DNA from: Euclidia mi
Taxonomy: Eukaryota; Arthropoda; Insecta; Lepidoptera; Erebidae
Direction of reading: 5' to 3'
Assembly: GCA_944739405.2 (NCBI GenBank)
Contig: OX123182.2
Location: forward strand, 98,572,051-98,636,050
DNA: 64,000 bases
In this document: in pieces, positions 20,276 through 32,029 of the stretch
How positions within the stretch are numbered: position 1 is the first letter of the stretch
How the letters are laid out: each line of letters opens with the position of its first letter
Made by a program: the position numbers and the translations under genes
The notes under the pieces: model-generated
The model's input: the letters and a program-made list of their open reading frames with translations, nothing else
Told to the model about the DNA's origin: nothing
Database searches by the model: none

Positions 20276-22179
20276 TTAAATTGACGATGATTTACTTTCG
20301 AGTGCTTTGAATTATTAGCTTCTTGTGTGCACTTTATCGACAATAATATGGAATTTAGTTTACAAGTTCGAAAAAAGATATCTAAAAGCTGAGTGTTCTA
20401 TTTTTGAGCAGCCATATCGAAAGCGGTTGTGGCTTATGTTTTGAGCACACATAAATATCGCCTGGAAAAGGAATGAGCGCCTCAGAGATAGGCGGTGTCG
20501 TGCATTTAGCTACGCGCCGCCTTCCCACACTGCTACGTGCCTCAGTTACGACTAGATTTACAAAATGCTGATCGCTATGTCAGTCAGTTTGCTGGCGTGA
20601 CCATCGTTTAGGAAAATTAGTTTATAAATTCAAAGGGAGTAGCGACATAAAAGTGAATTGAACGCAAGCAGAAAAAATACAACAGCGAGTGAACGGCAAG
20701 ACTATAACGCGGCTAACACTCGCCGGAAGTGCGGTGACTGTGAGTTGACCACCGTGCCAAGCTTGCAATTAGCAAGCTTTTCTTGCGAAGCAATGCCGCA
20801 GCGGTGCTCATAAATGTGTACTAATAGATGGAGTTTCACGCAAACATACAAAGAATACCTTCTGAAAGACTAGAAAATAATCCGTTTTCGAAGCGTCAAC
20901 GATCAGTCGTAACAGCGTATCAGAAAAACTACTTTCATATGTTTAAATATAATTATGGCACACATAAAATGGCAGTAACATATGATATAAATTGTCGAAT
21001 TCTGCAGTGGAATAAAAGAGCCATATAATATTTTCTCACATCAACATTACGTGAACACTGTTCAATAATTCTTTATCGCGTCACTGTGATTGACAACTTA
21101 AAATTGTTTACAAAGAGTTGAGAGACATGGGATGCGAGAACCGAAACAATTTTGTCGAATACATCAAACATGTTATATAGTGTTGTTCATACGAATAAAG
21201 TTTTCCTCGAATACATTGCATGTGCGCCATGTGTATTGCGAATAGGTTTTTGGGATATTTTCTGTAGTAATTTGATAGAATGGAATGAAACGGTTACTTC
21301 GAACTTATATTTGATAAAAACCCATCCAGATATGGCGTGTAAAACATATAAAACAAATTGTTTTTCTGGGATTTACACCAGATTCATGGGTTTTAGAAAA
21401 CAATTTACAATTTCAGATATTGAATAGCTTTTCAACTTTATTTGTAGGCATATGAAATGCCAATACAATATTTACATACTATGTTTACTTCAGCACAGCT
21501 ACAACAAAAGAGCGACAAAAATAATTGCTTTACATTTTATTTAGTTTTGCAAAATGCCCTCATAAGTAAATAAGATGTAAACCATCATTTTAAGGTGACG
21601 AGAAACTTAATGAAACGGAAATTAAATAAAGCGAAACCTCTTTCGTTTTAAATTGATTAATTTTGAATAATAGCAGTTCTTTTCTGTCATTTATTCGGCT
21701 CTAGCAGAAGGAGTCTAGGTTAAGCAATTTCCGAATTAAATGTACCGGAAAATTCCGAGCAGGGATTTAAATTCCAAAGAACCTACTGTTCTTTAGATAT
21801 TTTTTTGTTTGGTAGGAATAATTTTGCTTGACATTATCCTACGTTTTCGAGAATATTACGCGTTGTAATTAAAGTACTTTGTAGATCCCTTCAATGTCTG
21901 AGTAATCTTGTCAGGCGTACTTTTTATAGTCTCTTTACTCTTCAGGCAGTAAGTTAAAATGGCTGTAAAAAAATAATCCGTAGGCTGAATAGTTAATCCT
22001 GACGTTTTTGTATTGAATAATCTATTTAATCACCAAGACGTCACTCTTCGTTACCGTATCTTGTCGCTTAAGTTTATATAGCAGTGTAAGTATTAGTTCC
22101 TCTTCTAGGAACATTATACGAGGCACTCAATATCATTTAAATGTATGATAGAAAATAAGCTTTTTAATAGCTTTGAATG
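20276..22179. other. Non-coding stretch; moderately GC-richer patch at 20450-20810
   Basis: The patch has 'atgtcagtcagtttgctggc' near 20575, resembling an insect initiator (TCAGT), and a possible splice donor 'gtgagttg' near 20740. It could be a non-coding first exon, but nothing downstream supports it. The rest (20811-22179) shows nothing I recognise. The frames at 20828-21028 and 21152-21427 have no motifs. Confidence 0.2.
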
Positions 22180-22326
22180 AGTACATACATAACTTCTCGC
22201 CTTTATCCCCGAAGGGATAGGCAGAGGTATTGTGTAACTTGGAAAAGTCAGAGGTGTATGCCTGGGGGGCTGGACCATCGTCTCGACAGTCCGTTACGTA
22301 CACCACTGGGCTACCGCTGCTTTTCA
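22180..22326 (-). mobile_element. tRNA-headed SINE, minus strand
   Basis: The minus strand begins 'gcagcggtagcccagtggtg' (A-box-like tRNA head) and ends with the block 'ctatcccttcggggataaag' plus (TATG)-like 'atgtatgtactc'. This tail is shared with 1310-1541 and the RTE LINE, so the SINE probably borrows RTE enzymes. Confidence 0.65.
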
Positions 22327-23474
22327 TAGTGATCCATTGGCAGATACTGAAATAAAAAATCTCACAAAATTCTTTACTAAAGAGGGAATACACAGCAAGT
22401 TTATTTTGGTTAATAAATGGTGGTCTGAAGCAGCCGAAGAATGTAGCTGACTTAAGCAGCTCAGTTGTCGCTGTCATCGAACCCCGAGCTCCAAGACGTG
22501 GGCCTTGGATCCAACCGGGACAGCGCTAGGATGATAATGATGGTATGATTTGCAATATTCATAGTTTTATGAATAGTCTCAAATGTGTTAGTAGTTTGTG
22601 TTAATGTTAGTGGGTAGCAGCGCCAACCTAGTAAACAAAAATCTTATTCTAGATTATACTCAATTTTAGGGGTTCGGTAATTATCAAAGTTCACAGGGTA
22701 GAGTTTTTCGCATTAATGAGCTTCCTAAAATAATTGATTATCTACCAATAGCCATAAAAATATATAACGTGCAAAATTGTTCATGTAGGTGACCCTTAAA
22801 GGTCATTGAGCGTAATCCGGTCCCGAACATTAATGAGAATGATATCAAGTAAAGTAGGGACAAATAAATTATATTTTTTTCCAAATCACTATCCTTTATA
22901 ATTCATATAGGCTACAAAACAACACTTGTGGAAGTCAATTATATTTTTACAATCAGATCAGCGATGGTAAAAGAGCCTGGAAGAAACTCGTCCCACTGTT
23001 TTAAAATCAGATTCACAAATAATTCTATTTAACCGGTTTTATAGTCTAAAATAATGCAAAAGATAAAGGAATCTGGTTGCACAATCAATAAGGACCAACG
23101 TAACGTAACATCTCGTAAAGGCAGTTTGGTACATGTTCTATGCCAAAGCAGAAAATACTTAGCCAAAAACTTTAGCAACTATTGAAGCATTCGCACTTAA
23201 GCATGGAAAGTTAAAGTGACTTAAGAGGCCGTTCCAAAATTCACGGACTGCGTGAATAGGTATTTTACGACAAGCGCGCGGGCAACGCGATCGATGTGTC
23301 AATGTGTGCGTCTGTGTAGCCCAACAAAATCTACCTTGCAGTGAACTCGCGGAGACAAAACAAATTGATACTTTGACCAATAAAATGTATGATCGTAATA
23401 CAGAATTATTTTGGCTAACGTATTTTGATGTTTAAATGTAATAATTCCAGGTAAATTCCATTGTTGCTGTTAAA
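22327..23474. other. No gene; one tRNA-like scrap
   Basis: 22470-22535 read on the minus strand ends 'gctcggggttcgatgac', a T-arm-like piece of another SINE. The remainder is unremarkable AT-rich sequence. Confidence 0.35.
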
Positions 23475-23764
23475 AAACATCCGACTTCAAACAGTCGTAG
23501 AAACATGCAAAATCTCATTTACTTAGATTACAATAAATACTAATTCTAGTCATTCTGTTATAAAATCCAAAATACTGAACTGATTTCGGAAAACTTTCTA
23601 TGGGACCAATCTGGAAGTAATATCATTATAGCCCATCCTATGAAATAAAAATAAATCCAAATCGGTCCATAAATGATGCATTAGTTAGGTAACAAACATT
23701 AAAAAATATGAAAAAATAATACAACCGAATTGTGAACCGCCTCCGTTTTGAAGTCGGTTGAAAA
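23475..23764. mobile_element. MITE with CCGACTTCAAA termini
   Basis: The left end 'catccgacttcaaacag' and right end 'gttttgaagtcggttg' are inverted over CCGACTTCAAA. The roughly 290-bp interior is AT-rich and non-coding. I recall this terminal word from a very common lepidopteran repeat. No clean target duplication was found. Confidence 0.55.
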
Positions 23765-23795
23765 TATTAATACATAATATAAATGAGATTTGAGG

Positions 23796-23990
23796 CAGCG
23801 ATAGCCGAGTGGATATACCAACAGACATGCAGAGGGGTTATCGGGTTCGAATCCATGGCGCGCACCAATGACTTTTCGGAGTTATGTGCGTATTTAATTA
23901 TTAATTATCGCTTGTCCCGTGCCTCGGAGAGCACGTTAAGCCGTCGGTCCCGGTTGTCATGAAGATCTTTGACAGTCGTTACAGGGCGTC
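23796..23990 (+). mobile_element. tRNA-derived SINE, plus strand
   Basis: A box 'gcgatagccgagtggatat' and B box 'tcgggttcgaatccatgg' are correctly spaced. They are followed by the lepidopteran SINE body 'tgacttttcggagttatg' and the tail 'tgcctcggagagcacgttaa', 'gccgtcggtcccggttgt'. The middle is shortened. Confidence 0.75.
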
Positions 23991-24195
23991 AGTACATAGT
24001 ATAAAAAGAATAGTAGGATAGCTTCATACAAATCGGCCGCCGCCGGTTTGAATGTACGCGTGAAACCCCGGCGCCGTGTACGCACGTACTTTTCATGCTC
24101 ACAATCTCATAAACGAGCGCGATGAGCGCGGCGAGCGCGGATTCAGTACGGGATGCGCCGCGCGTCTGATCACGCGCATTCATGTAGGTTCTACA

Positions 24196-26074
24196 TAGGG
24201 CATGAATCCCGGAAATCCGAGATTTCGTAGTTCCGGAATTTCGTACGCTTTTTTCCGATATTATAATATCGGAATTGAGGACCCAAATATCGTAATTCCA
24301 GTATTGATAAATAATACAAAGTGATTTTTCTAGATAACATTTTTTGTGAACGTGGCCAATAATACACATTGTTAGGTCACCATTCCTTCCCCAGCGACTC
24401 CGCGCTTCCTTTTGAGTGTTTCCTATGTCCCCGACATTTTGTTAATTCCGCGAACGACACGAGACCATAGTTGACAATGAAAAGTTAAATGTGATCATGG
24501 AAGCAGATCTAATGCAAACCACATCAGAGTTAACTTCGGTGTTAAGTAGAAACGATTTATGAAACAATTCTAATTCTCTTAAAAATAATTAGAAAGGAAA
24601 CAATTGTAGAAATAAGCAAAATACACCAACAAACACGCATTGATTGCTATGTGAGTTTACTCAACCGTCAGAATATAGAGGAAACATTGACATCTATCGT
24701 TTCGTCTGATGAAAAATTTGGACCGGTACGAGAATAGGAATTGCTCGTCAATGCGCTTGAACCAAGGAGAACCGGCCAAGACCTGCACAAGTGAAAACTC
24801 ATTGAGAAAAAGTACTGGTTGTTGTCTGAGGGACCAGTGCTGGTATCAAGCACTTCAGCTTCCCAAGATATAGATAGATAGATATGACAGCATATTACAG
24901 TAGCAAATTTCACTGTGAACAATTGCAAACAATGATGGAAAGATGCCTGTTAAACAACCGACACCGGTCTCAATGGTTATAATCAGAATTATATCTTTAT
25001 ACGTTAGAGCCTTCTGCTGCTTGAGGACAACGAACACTTAGATTACATAGGTACTTCGCGCAAGACGGTAACTAAATTAGAGGGAGCTGAGATTTGAAAG
25101 TCTCCGACACCCTCCATACCCCCTACAGCTTGTAACTTGCTCCAATAGATCAACACATTTTTTGGAAAATGAACAATTTCATAAGGAAAAATTCAATTTC
25201 AAATATTTTATTGATTCTCGCTCCCACGATTTTTCAGCAATTGAATCAATCCACTACCCATAAAATAAGGAAAGTGCATAAACTCACATTATTCCCAAAT
25301 GTTACTTTAAAGTTTAGTAATATTTGTTTTTATTTTAACCGTTACTGTCCCACTGCTGGGCTAAGGTCTCCCGCACACTCTTCCATAAATGCCTTTTGCT
25401 TTATCTTGCCAGTCAGCTAGAAAAGTATTAATCTTTTTTTCGACCTGCCCCTGTCAACACTTCTCTTTCCTCCAGTTCTACTTCTCCTTCAGGTTTGCAT
25501 TGTTTGGTGATGTATGTCCAATTTCGAGATGTTTCCTTCAGACATATCCTACCCAATCCTACTTTAACTTCGCTGCTATGAAGCGCACTTTGCTGCTTTG
25601 ACAGTTTTAGTCTTACACGGTACACCTAATACGCTACATTACATGGCACGTTGGCAAACCATGAGCTAGGAATTTCGAGAATAGATCTGTTTATTATTTT
25701 AATGTTAAATTGTCTGGTTTTATAACAATGTTTAATGATACTATTTTTCTTCGTAACTTTTCCTACTAAGGCTTGAATTTTCATGGCATGTTAATTAATC
25801 AAAACTGTAGAAAATGTTGAGGTGTACAAATTCAATGGTTAAATTTTGATCTAGCCAACGTATAACGAATTGTAAACTGATGAAAATATATAACTTGTTT
25901 AATTTTTGTAGTATACACGTTTATTTTATTATAAGAAATATACCTACTACCAATAAATATCTACCTACTTCAACAGCATATCGATTCCGGACCCAGTACC
26001 GGAATTCCGGAATTGACACTCCAATATCGTAACTCAGTTCCGGAATTCAATATTCTCCGATATTACAAGCCCTA
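24196..26074. mobile_element. hAT-like DNA transposon, non-coding (1879 bp)
   Basis: Ends TAGGGCATGAATC and ...ACAAGCCCTA match as short imperfect terminal inverted repeats (TAGGGC-TG). The flanking 8 bp are GTTCTACA (24188-24195) and GTACTACA (26075-26082), one mismatch, as expected for hAT. Both subterminal zones carry several 'ttccggaatt' and 'ccgatatta' words, including a perfect 18-bp palindrome at 24255-24272. No transposase is recognisable inside. The longest frame (24668-24928, minus) has no hAT motif. Superfamily assignment rests on ends only. Confidence 0.5.
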
Positions 26075-26105
26075 GTACTACACTGTTGGATATCTCCAAT
26101 CTGCA

Positions 26106-26352
26106 GGCCGATTCAGAATGTCACGACAAGTAATCGTACGATATGTCAAATTATTGTCCTTGTCTTTTAGCCGCCTATCAGAGATATTTTGAACAAATAT
26201 TCATTGAATTTGGTTTATTTATTAATTTACTTCATACTGAATGCATAAAATTGATAGGAAATGCGATAGTTTTGACAAAAAATGAGTTAGCCCGTTTGAC
26301 AATTAACGGAATCGAATGTCAAATGAGATATCGAACGATTATGAATCGCCCC
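26106..26352. mobile_element. MITE, about 245 bp
   Basis: Left end 'gccgattcagaatgtcacga' and right end 'cgaacgattatgaatcgccc' are imperfect inverted repeats (CGATTCA-AAT). The interior contains 'tcaaatgagatatcg' and its near complement. Related ends occur at 29153-29290. Confidence 0.5.
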
Positions 26353-26999
26353 CCTGGTCAGAGAACGTCCGCCTAGGTCTTCCCCTTCGTCCAAAAATGA
26401 CGTACCTAACTGCAGAACGCTATCTATTTTCAACATTTAGAACTTAAATTATTTCGTTCGTCTTAATTTATTCGTTCCATTAGGTACTGATAGTTCAAAC
26501 TAATACATTTATATCCTCCATCATCCCTTAGTTTATCCCCATGGGGGTTGAATTTATCAAAATCTTATTTAAGCGGACGTCTTCAACATAGTAGCTCTAA
26601 TCTTTAAAATTTCAGTTCAATCAGTCGAAAATCTAAGAAAATTTAACCTTGATGTGAAATTGGGTAACAGTATTGGTGAGGTACCGTCATTTTGACGTAC
26701 TTCTCAAATGCCGAATTTTAGGATAACTAATTACATGAGGACAAAACAAATGACTTTATTTACAAGTAAACATATTACTTTTATAAATAAAATACCTTTT
26801 TTATAGTATATTAGAAAAGTTTACTTAAACTATGCTTACAAATATAGTACAATTATTTGGCTTGCATTTTCGTAGACATGAAATCAATCAAGATAAAATT
26901 TAAAAAAATGAAACCAAATTAAAATGTAGTCTTCTAGTCTTATTGACACTTTAATAATTAATCAAAAAATAACATTCATATATACTACTACAATAGAAA

Positions 27000-27223
27000 A
27001 CATACATACATAGACTCACGCCTGTTTCCCCGAAGGGGTAGGCAGAGGCATATTAAACGCCCACTTTTCGCCAGTGTTTTGATCCCACGTAATAGGTGGC
27101 GAGCCTATTGCCGCTTATCGGGATATTTTGTTTGCCAGAGCCTCTTCCGTTGATCGGCAGGTGCACCACTTGCAGGTGAGGTTGGCTTGGGACCCTAAGT
27201 TCTTGGTGGGAACCCTATGCACC
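27000..27223 (-). mobile_element. Short non-LTR element, copy 2, with 12-bp target duplication
   Basis: Reverse-orientation copy of 1310-1541, with only scattered mismatches. CTACAATAGAAA is duplicated at 26988-26999 and 27224-27235. It inserted into the piggyBac-like element. Confidence 0.85.
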
Positions 27224-27240
27224 CTACAATAGAAATAATA

Positions 27241-27342
27241 AAAAAAGTTGTGTCGCTTGTTATCAAGATTAATATAATATTTTTCTATTTTACAATAGAA
27301 AAATATTATATTAATCTTGATAACAAGCGACACAACTTTTTT
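27241..27342. repeat. Perfect 49-bp inverted repeat with 4-nt loop
   Basis: 27241-27289 and 27294-27342 are exact reverse complements, separated by TTAC. The right arm ends directly at the stop of the transposase remnant. The left arm is next to the target duplication of the nested element. Confidence 0.95.
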
Positions 27343-27672
27343 CTAGGCAATCAAGGCAGGCGGCCTTCTTGCACTATGATATGATGATCTTTTTTTCTTT
27401 TTTGTGGGATATATTGAGCAAGTTTCTCGTTTTTCAGGCTTTGTAGATGTAGACGGAAAAGGTCCTGTATCTTCTATTTTCAAAATTCTCTTGATAGAAG
27501 CGCGAATGTCTCGAGGAATACCACTTTCAGAAAGCTCACTTTCGGTGTTGTGTACAGATTCCACACAGTGATTCTGGTCCAACTCACGATTTTCTATGTC
27601 ACTGACATTGCTACTACTTTGTTCTAAAATCTCAGTGACAATGCGTTCGTAATATTTGTCGTTTGGATACAT
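27343..27672 (-). pseudogene. piggyBac-type transposase remnant, ends fused
   Basis: A 109-codon frame from ATG 27672. The N-terminal half (residues 1-60) is acidic and serine-rich (SSSNVSDIENRELDQ), as in piggyBac transposase N-termini. The last third has KPEKRETCSIYPTKKKKRSS, resembling the start of the C-terminal Cys-rich zinc-binding domain, in which most later cysteines are lost. The whole catalytic DDD core is absent, so the frame looks like the two ends of a transposase joined by a large deletion. A short first exon of something else is possible. The family call leans on the TTAA flanks as much as on the protein. Confidence 0.5.
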
Positions 27673-28200
27673 TTTTAATTTTTAATGAACCATAAATTAC
27701 GGCACTATTAGTGATGTGACGACAAATTGACGTCAGGTATCCTTTATCTCTTCACCTGTGCGCGTGCGATAACCGACTCCGGCGAAATTGGGCGCCAAAC
27801 TGAGCTAGATGCAGCTACTGAGAAGCGCGGGACGGTGGAACAAATCGTACGAGAGATATTCAGTTGTTTTACTTGAAAGGTGTCAAATTGACGGTACATC
27901 ACCAATTGAAGGTTAAACAAACTTTTTTATCCCCTTAGGGGTGGAATTTATCAAAATCCTTTCTTAGGGGATGCCTACATCATGGTAGCTATAGGCATGC
28001 AAAGTCTCAGTTGGATCAGTTTAAAATTGACAAAGTTTTATACAAACTTACATCCCCTATTTTATCCCCTTGGGGGTAGGATTTATCAAAATCCTTTCTT
28101 AACGGTTGCCTACGTCATAACATCTACCTCCATGCCAAATTTCAGTAAGATCCCTCCAGTGGTTTGGGCTGTGCGTTGATAGATCACTATGTCAGTCAGT

Positions 28201-29152
28201 CACCTTTGAGTTATGTATATATTTAGATACAATTTCTGACATTCATAAGAGTCACCTTAAGACCTAAGTGAATATAGTATTTTTGAACCTTGCAGTATTT
28301 ATTTTATAAGAGCATCGATTTCGTTACCATTATTTTATTATACATATTCAACATTAATAACTCACATCAAGAAGGGTTGGTCGCGCTATAATTACAGTGG
28401 TGTTTACAAGGCACGCACACAGACGCAGTGACGACGGCAAGCGGCACACGTCCTACGTCGATGAGCGCTCAGCGCGGTCTAAAGTTCTGTAGACGCGTAC
28501 AGGATTTATATAACGATTTCTAGCTTCGTTTAAAAATTAATTTAAAATATTTGTAATCACATTTAGAAGCATATTTTTTTTCTAGCAAGGTATTATATCA
28601 AATCTTATTAGAAACTATTTGTTTTTTTATTTCTTAGTGTATTTTATGTGATAAAAAATAATCCATTTAGACGTAAACTGACAAATTAATGACATTTTAC
28701 GTAACTTTTTTTGGTTTATTTCTGAATGAAACCAAAGTTTCTGGCCCCATCATACCAAGGAGCAGGATGTTGTTATGTTGTATATGCATTTAAAAGTTAA
28801 TTACTCACATAATTTTCGATGTCATGGACCATCGCGTAATGCTCATAAAATGATTTCTTCAAAACATGCTTTGCGGAAACTTGATTTTTCCGTTGTAGGT
28901 AATTAAACACTTATTTTTACTCCCATAGTACCATAGTAGACTAAGTGATCTAATAGTATAATCGTTCATTTCTTAATTTGTTGATATATCTAAGTCACAA
29001 TCACGTATCTCCGCGCGTGTTAACCGCTAAAAGGGCTTAAAAAACGGGAACGGCCTCTTAAATAGGTAACATGTAGAGTAGTTTTCGTTGTAATTATAGA
29101 CGAGATCGGGTACTTAACTCGTAAAGTTTAATTGTGTTGCTTGTTACTAACT
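28201..29152. other. No recognised feature
   Basis: Mostly AT-rich. 28385-28510 is GC-richer ('gacgacggcaagcggcac', 'gatgagcgctcagcgcgg') but without frame or motif. Confidence 0.4.
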
Positions 29153-29290
29153 GCGGAATTCAATATTCGATCTATAAATTTTCTTTAAATTTTAGATTCC
29201 TTTTTGACATAAGGTCCATACAAAATAATTATGTCAACCTCGAATCTCGAATCTCAAAATCCATAGATTGATCGAATATTGGAATCGGCC
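29153..29290. mobile_element. Small MITE, about 138 bp
   Basis: Ends 'ggaattcaatattcgatc' (29155) and 'gatcgaatattggaatc' (to 29286) are inverted with one mismatch or indel. The interior repeats 'cgaatctcgaatctc'. No coding capacity. Confidence 0.6.
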
Positions 29291-29520
29291 GTAAGTGGTT
29301 TCGTGAAACGAACATTGGTTTTGTTGAATGTAAACTTGAAGATTGGGATTTTGTGCAAATAAGCTTGTTTACCTGCGAAGATTGGGTTCACAATATACCG
29401 AAAGTGAGAGAGGTGTTTTAAAGTACCCATGTATTATATTAAACTTTCAGTGTTACGTACCAACATACTCCAAGTCTTACTAAAGTCTGTCATTTTCTAT
29501 TAGCACAATTTAAAAAGTAC

Positions 29521-29560
29521 TAGCTTTAGCCCGTGGTTTCACACGCGTGGGCATCGGGAA
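29521..29560 (-). mobile_element. Helitron 3' end fragment
   Basis: Reversed, it reads '...acgggctaaagctag', the CTAG terminus after a GC-rich hairpin ('cacgcgtgtgaaaccacg') typical of lepidopteran Helitrons. The 5' part is not identified. Confidence 0.4.
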
Positions 29561-29849
29561 TCCATATTCCTTCACAGGTAATATGAAGGAATAGTCCGTG
29601 TGCGATGTTGATGTACGCTTTACTACTGCAACCTTTTATCAAGTTCAGTAATTTTTACCATTCTTGTTGATTTAATTTGTTGGACCATGTGTTGCAAGTT
29701 CTCTACCAAGGTACTACCAACCTAAACTACTTTAGCTAGAAATATACACATTTGACAGTTGACTCTTTTTTTAAAAGAGTTACAAACTTCCATACATGAA
29801 TTTTATAATAGCAGTAAGATGAAATCTATAAAAAAGCAAAGATCTGTTG

Positions 29850-29930
29850 TACATGGGCTTTATATCGAGCTCAGTGGCGTGCCAGTGGAGAGGCCTATAT
29901 CCAGCAGTGGACTACGTTTTTATATCGAAC
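29850..29930 (-). mobile_element. CR1/SINE-type 3' fragment, minus strand
   Basis: The reverse complement carries 'gtccactgctggatatag' and 'gcctctccactggcacgcc', the lepidopteran CR1-like 3' module. An opposite-strand copy lies at 30745-30835. Confidence 0.55.
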
Positions 29931-30249
29931 TAAAATAACTTTTACCTGAACGAGGAAACTCCTGCGAAGAAATTAAAAACACAAAATGCCTTTCAAATTT
30001 CGATTAACATGTCAACGAAAAAAGTCTAGCCATCAAAGCTTTAAGTGTTGTAAGAAAGCTTGATTTAAAATTGCTAATCGTGTTTTAGCCTTTATATTTA
30101 AAAAAATATAAATTAAATAAAAAAATAAACAACTTTACTGACTGAGACTGGATGTTTTATTACAGAAGTTTGGATTTATAACTTGGACTGTAAAAGGTAC
30201 AAGCAACTACTAATCGGCAAATAATGAATAAATATTAGTCGCTTTTTGT

Positions 30250-30495
30250 AGCGCTCATAGCAAGACTTGGCTTGCCATTCGTAACAGATCGGCAAAGTTA
30301 AGCAACGCTTGCACAGGTTGCCACTTAGAGAGGTGACCGTGTGTGGCATTTTCCATCTGAGCGCTACCATGCTTCGGAGGGCATGTCGGTCCCAGTTCTT
30401 GTCTAAGGATAAGGATCGTTAGGCCATGTCGGAGGCCTTCGGGGGATTTGAAAACTCCGACACTAGAGTTCGCTACACACTCACACGACACACAA
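30250..30495 (+). mobile_element. 5S rRNA-derived SINE
   Basis: 'gatcggcaaagttaagcaac' and 'gagaggtgaccgtgtgtggc' match the internal control region of 5S rRNA (…GATC-CCGAA-TTAAGCAAC… and …GGTGACCG…), in order and at plausible spacing. The tail then follows: 'gcttcggagggcatgtcggt', 'aaggatcgttaggccatgtc', 'ggccttcgggggatttgaaa'. Too diverged for a functional 5S gene. Confidence 0.7.
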
Positions 30496-30544
30496 ACAGT
30501 GGCTTATAAAGTAGTTGTATAGGTAACAGTCAGAGTCATTTCAT

Positions 30545-30835
30545 ATTGTGTACAACAAAATAGCTGTGGCCTAGTGGAAAGACCAACAGTAAAGTCTACC
30601 ACCCCGCACTTGATCAGCGTGGAGGACTATAGACTATAGACTGCTAGCGGTCAGCGCACGGACAGCGCGCAAACGCTTGCTTAAAACGCGTAGTCAGCGA
30701 GGTTGCCAATTTAAATAACATCTAAAGAGCAATACTTAAAGCCCATCATCATCATTATCATCAGCCTGCCGTAGTCCACTGCTGGATATAGGCCTCTCCA
30801 ATGGCACGCCACTGAGCCCGATATAAAGCCGATAT
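30545..30835 (+). mobile_element. SINE/CR1 scraps
   Basis: 30548-30640 has a tRNA-like start ('agctgtggcctagtgga') and the block 'gatcagcgtggaggacta'. 30745-30835 begins with (TCA)n and holds 'tagtccactgctggatatag' and 'gcctctccaatggcacgcc'. Boundaries are uncertain. Confidence 0.5.
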
Positions 30836-32029
30836 TTGAATAATATTATTTTTGTAGGGTGGGAACGTCGTTGTGTAAGTGGGCTAAGTCCTTAAGGGCT
30901 AATTACACCTATAGGTGGCCCATGACTGCTGGGCAATGGGGCAGTTTATAAATAACGTTGATATTATAGTGTGTTAAATTATGTGTATTAAAACGACGAA
31001 ACTGGTGGAAAGCTTTTTTATGTGAGTGCCTGCCTAAAGTAAATTTATTGAACCTGAACAAACAATATATCAATTGTAATCAGATGTATGAGAAATCGAT
31101 GGATGGTGATATTATAGCTTAAATAGTAACATAGTCGTAAATTCTGGACCTGTCAGATCAATTTTTTTATGTATTGATGTATGAATTGCTCTTATCGAAA
31201 ATTTGTTTTTATTGAATCTTTATGATGTCTGTTACTTACGGGACCCAAATAAAGCTGCGGAATCTTGGACGGATTATCGTCGTTATTCAGATAAATTGAT
31301 AGTACGAATGAACTTTCCTAATTATACTCAGAAGCTGTTCAGATTCGGATTGTCGTAAGTAATAGGCCGTAAGAATATTGATTTAAATATAATTGATACA
31401 AACTTAGGCAGAATTGTTTGTATCACTTATATTTTAGCCAAAATCCATCCATTGCTGGACACAAGCCTCCGCAAGGTGGGAACGTTTTGCCGTAATCGGT
31501 ACGCTTGACAGCCGAACCGCAAATTGGTGATTGTAGTGGGAAGTTTCATAATATTATTGTTGATAATAAAATTATACTACATACTTACATGTGCGCTTCA
31601 GACTGAGTCGAATCCAAAATCTTAAGGAAAGTTTTATTATAAGTTTAGTCTTAGATTCAGTTAGTGTTATAATAAAAGGTTCCTTAAGCTAAAAATCATC
31701 TTATTTGACGGATTATCCTATGATAATTAGACAAATAAGACAATTTTATGATATTTCTATGAGTAGTTATAAAATAATGTAATGATATATAGGAAACTAG
31801 GAGGACTAATCCTTAGGAGCTCCATCTGCGGTTTCATGCAGAAATTATAAGTAGGTACTATGGAACAGAAATTTGACATAGGTAGTTTTCTATATCTCAT
31901 TACGACTATGTCGTCATAATGTTCTATAAAAAATTGAAAGACTCTGGGTAAGGTAGGACGTCTGCGAAATTATATTGTGTTTGGCCTGACTCGCCTTTGA
32001 CTCGTTTTTCTAATTGTAGGTACCATACT
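30836..32029. other. No gene; weak CR1-like scrap
   Basis: 31436-31485 ('aatccatccattgctggaca') is a decayed CR1-type tail. It has a relative at 34143-34190, as part of a tandem duplication of this region. Nothing else is recognised. Confidence 0.4.

Larger units (their letters stand above)
26647..27912 (-). mobile_element. piggyBac-like element, internally deleted, TTAA target
   Basis: TTAA flanks both sides (26643-26646 and 27913-27916), and the ends begin CCTT, the piggyBac style. The tandem units outside prove a single TTAA before insertion. Subterminal inverted repeats 'ggtgaggtaccgtcattttg' (26674) and 'caaattgacggtacatcacc' (27885) pair with few mismatches. The minus strand keeps one short transposase-derived frame. 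A SINE-type element inserted inside (27000-27223), next to a 49-bp palindrome. It cannot make transposase. Confidence 0.75.
26511..28200 (+). repeat. Three units of a ~130-bp repeat, split by a piggyBac-like element
   Basis: Each unit contains 'tttatccccttgggggt', 'gatttatcaaaatcctttct' and 'tcagttggatcagtttaaaa'-type words. Units start near 26531, 27928 and 28063. The last ends with 'tttgggctgtgcgttgatag' and 'gtcagtcagtcaccttt', a common lepidopteran repeat end. The first unit is interrupted at a TTAA. Comparing units 1 and 2 restores the empty site. Confidence 0.6.

Noticed and set aside
30250..30495. Functional 5S rRNA gene
   Set aside because: Too many changes and a SINE tail in place of a T-run terminator.
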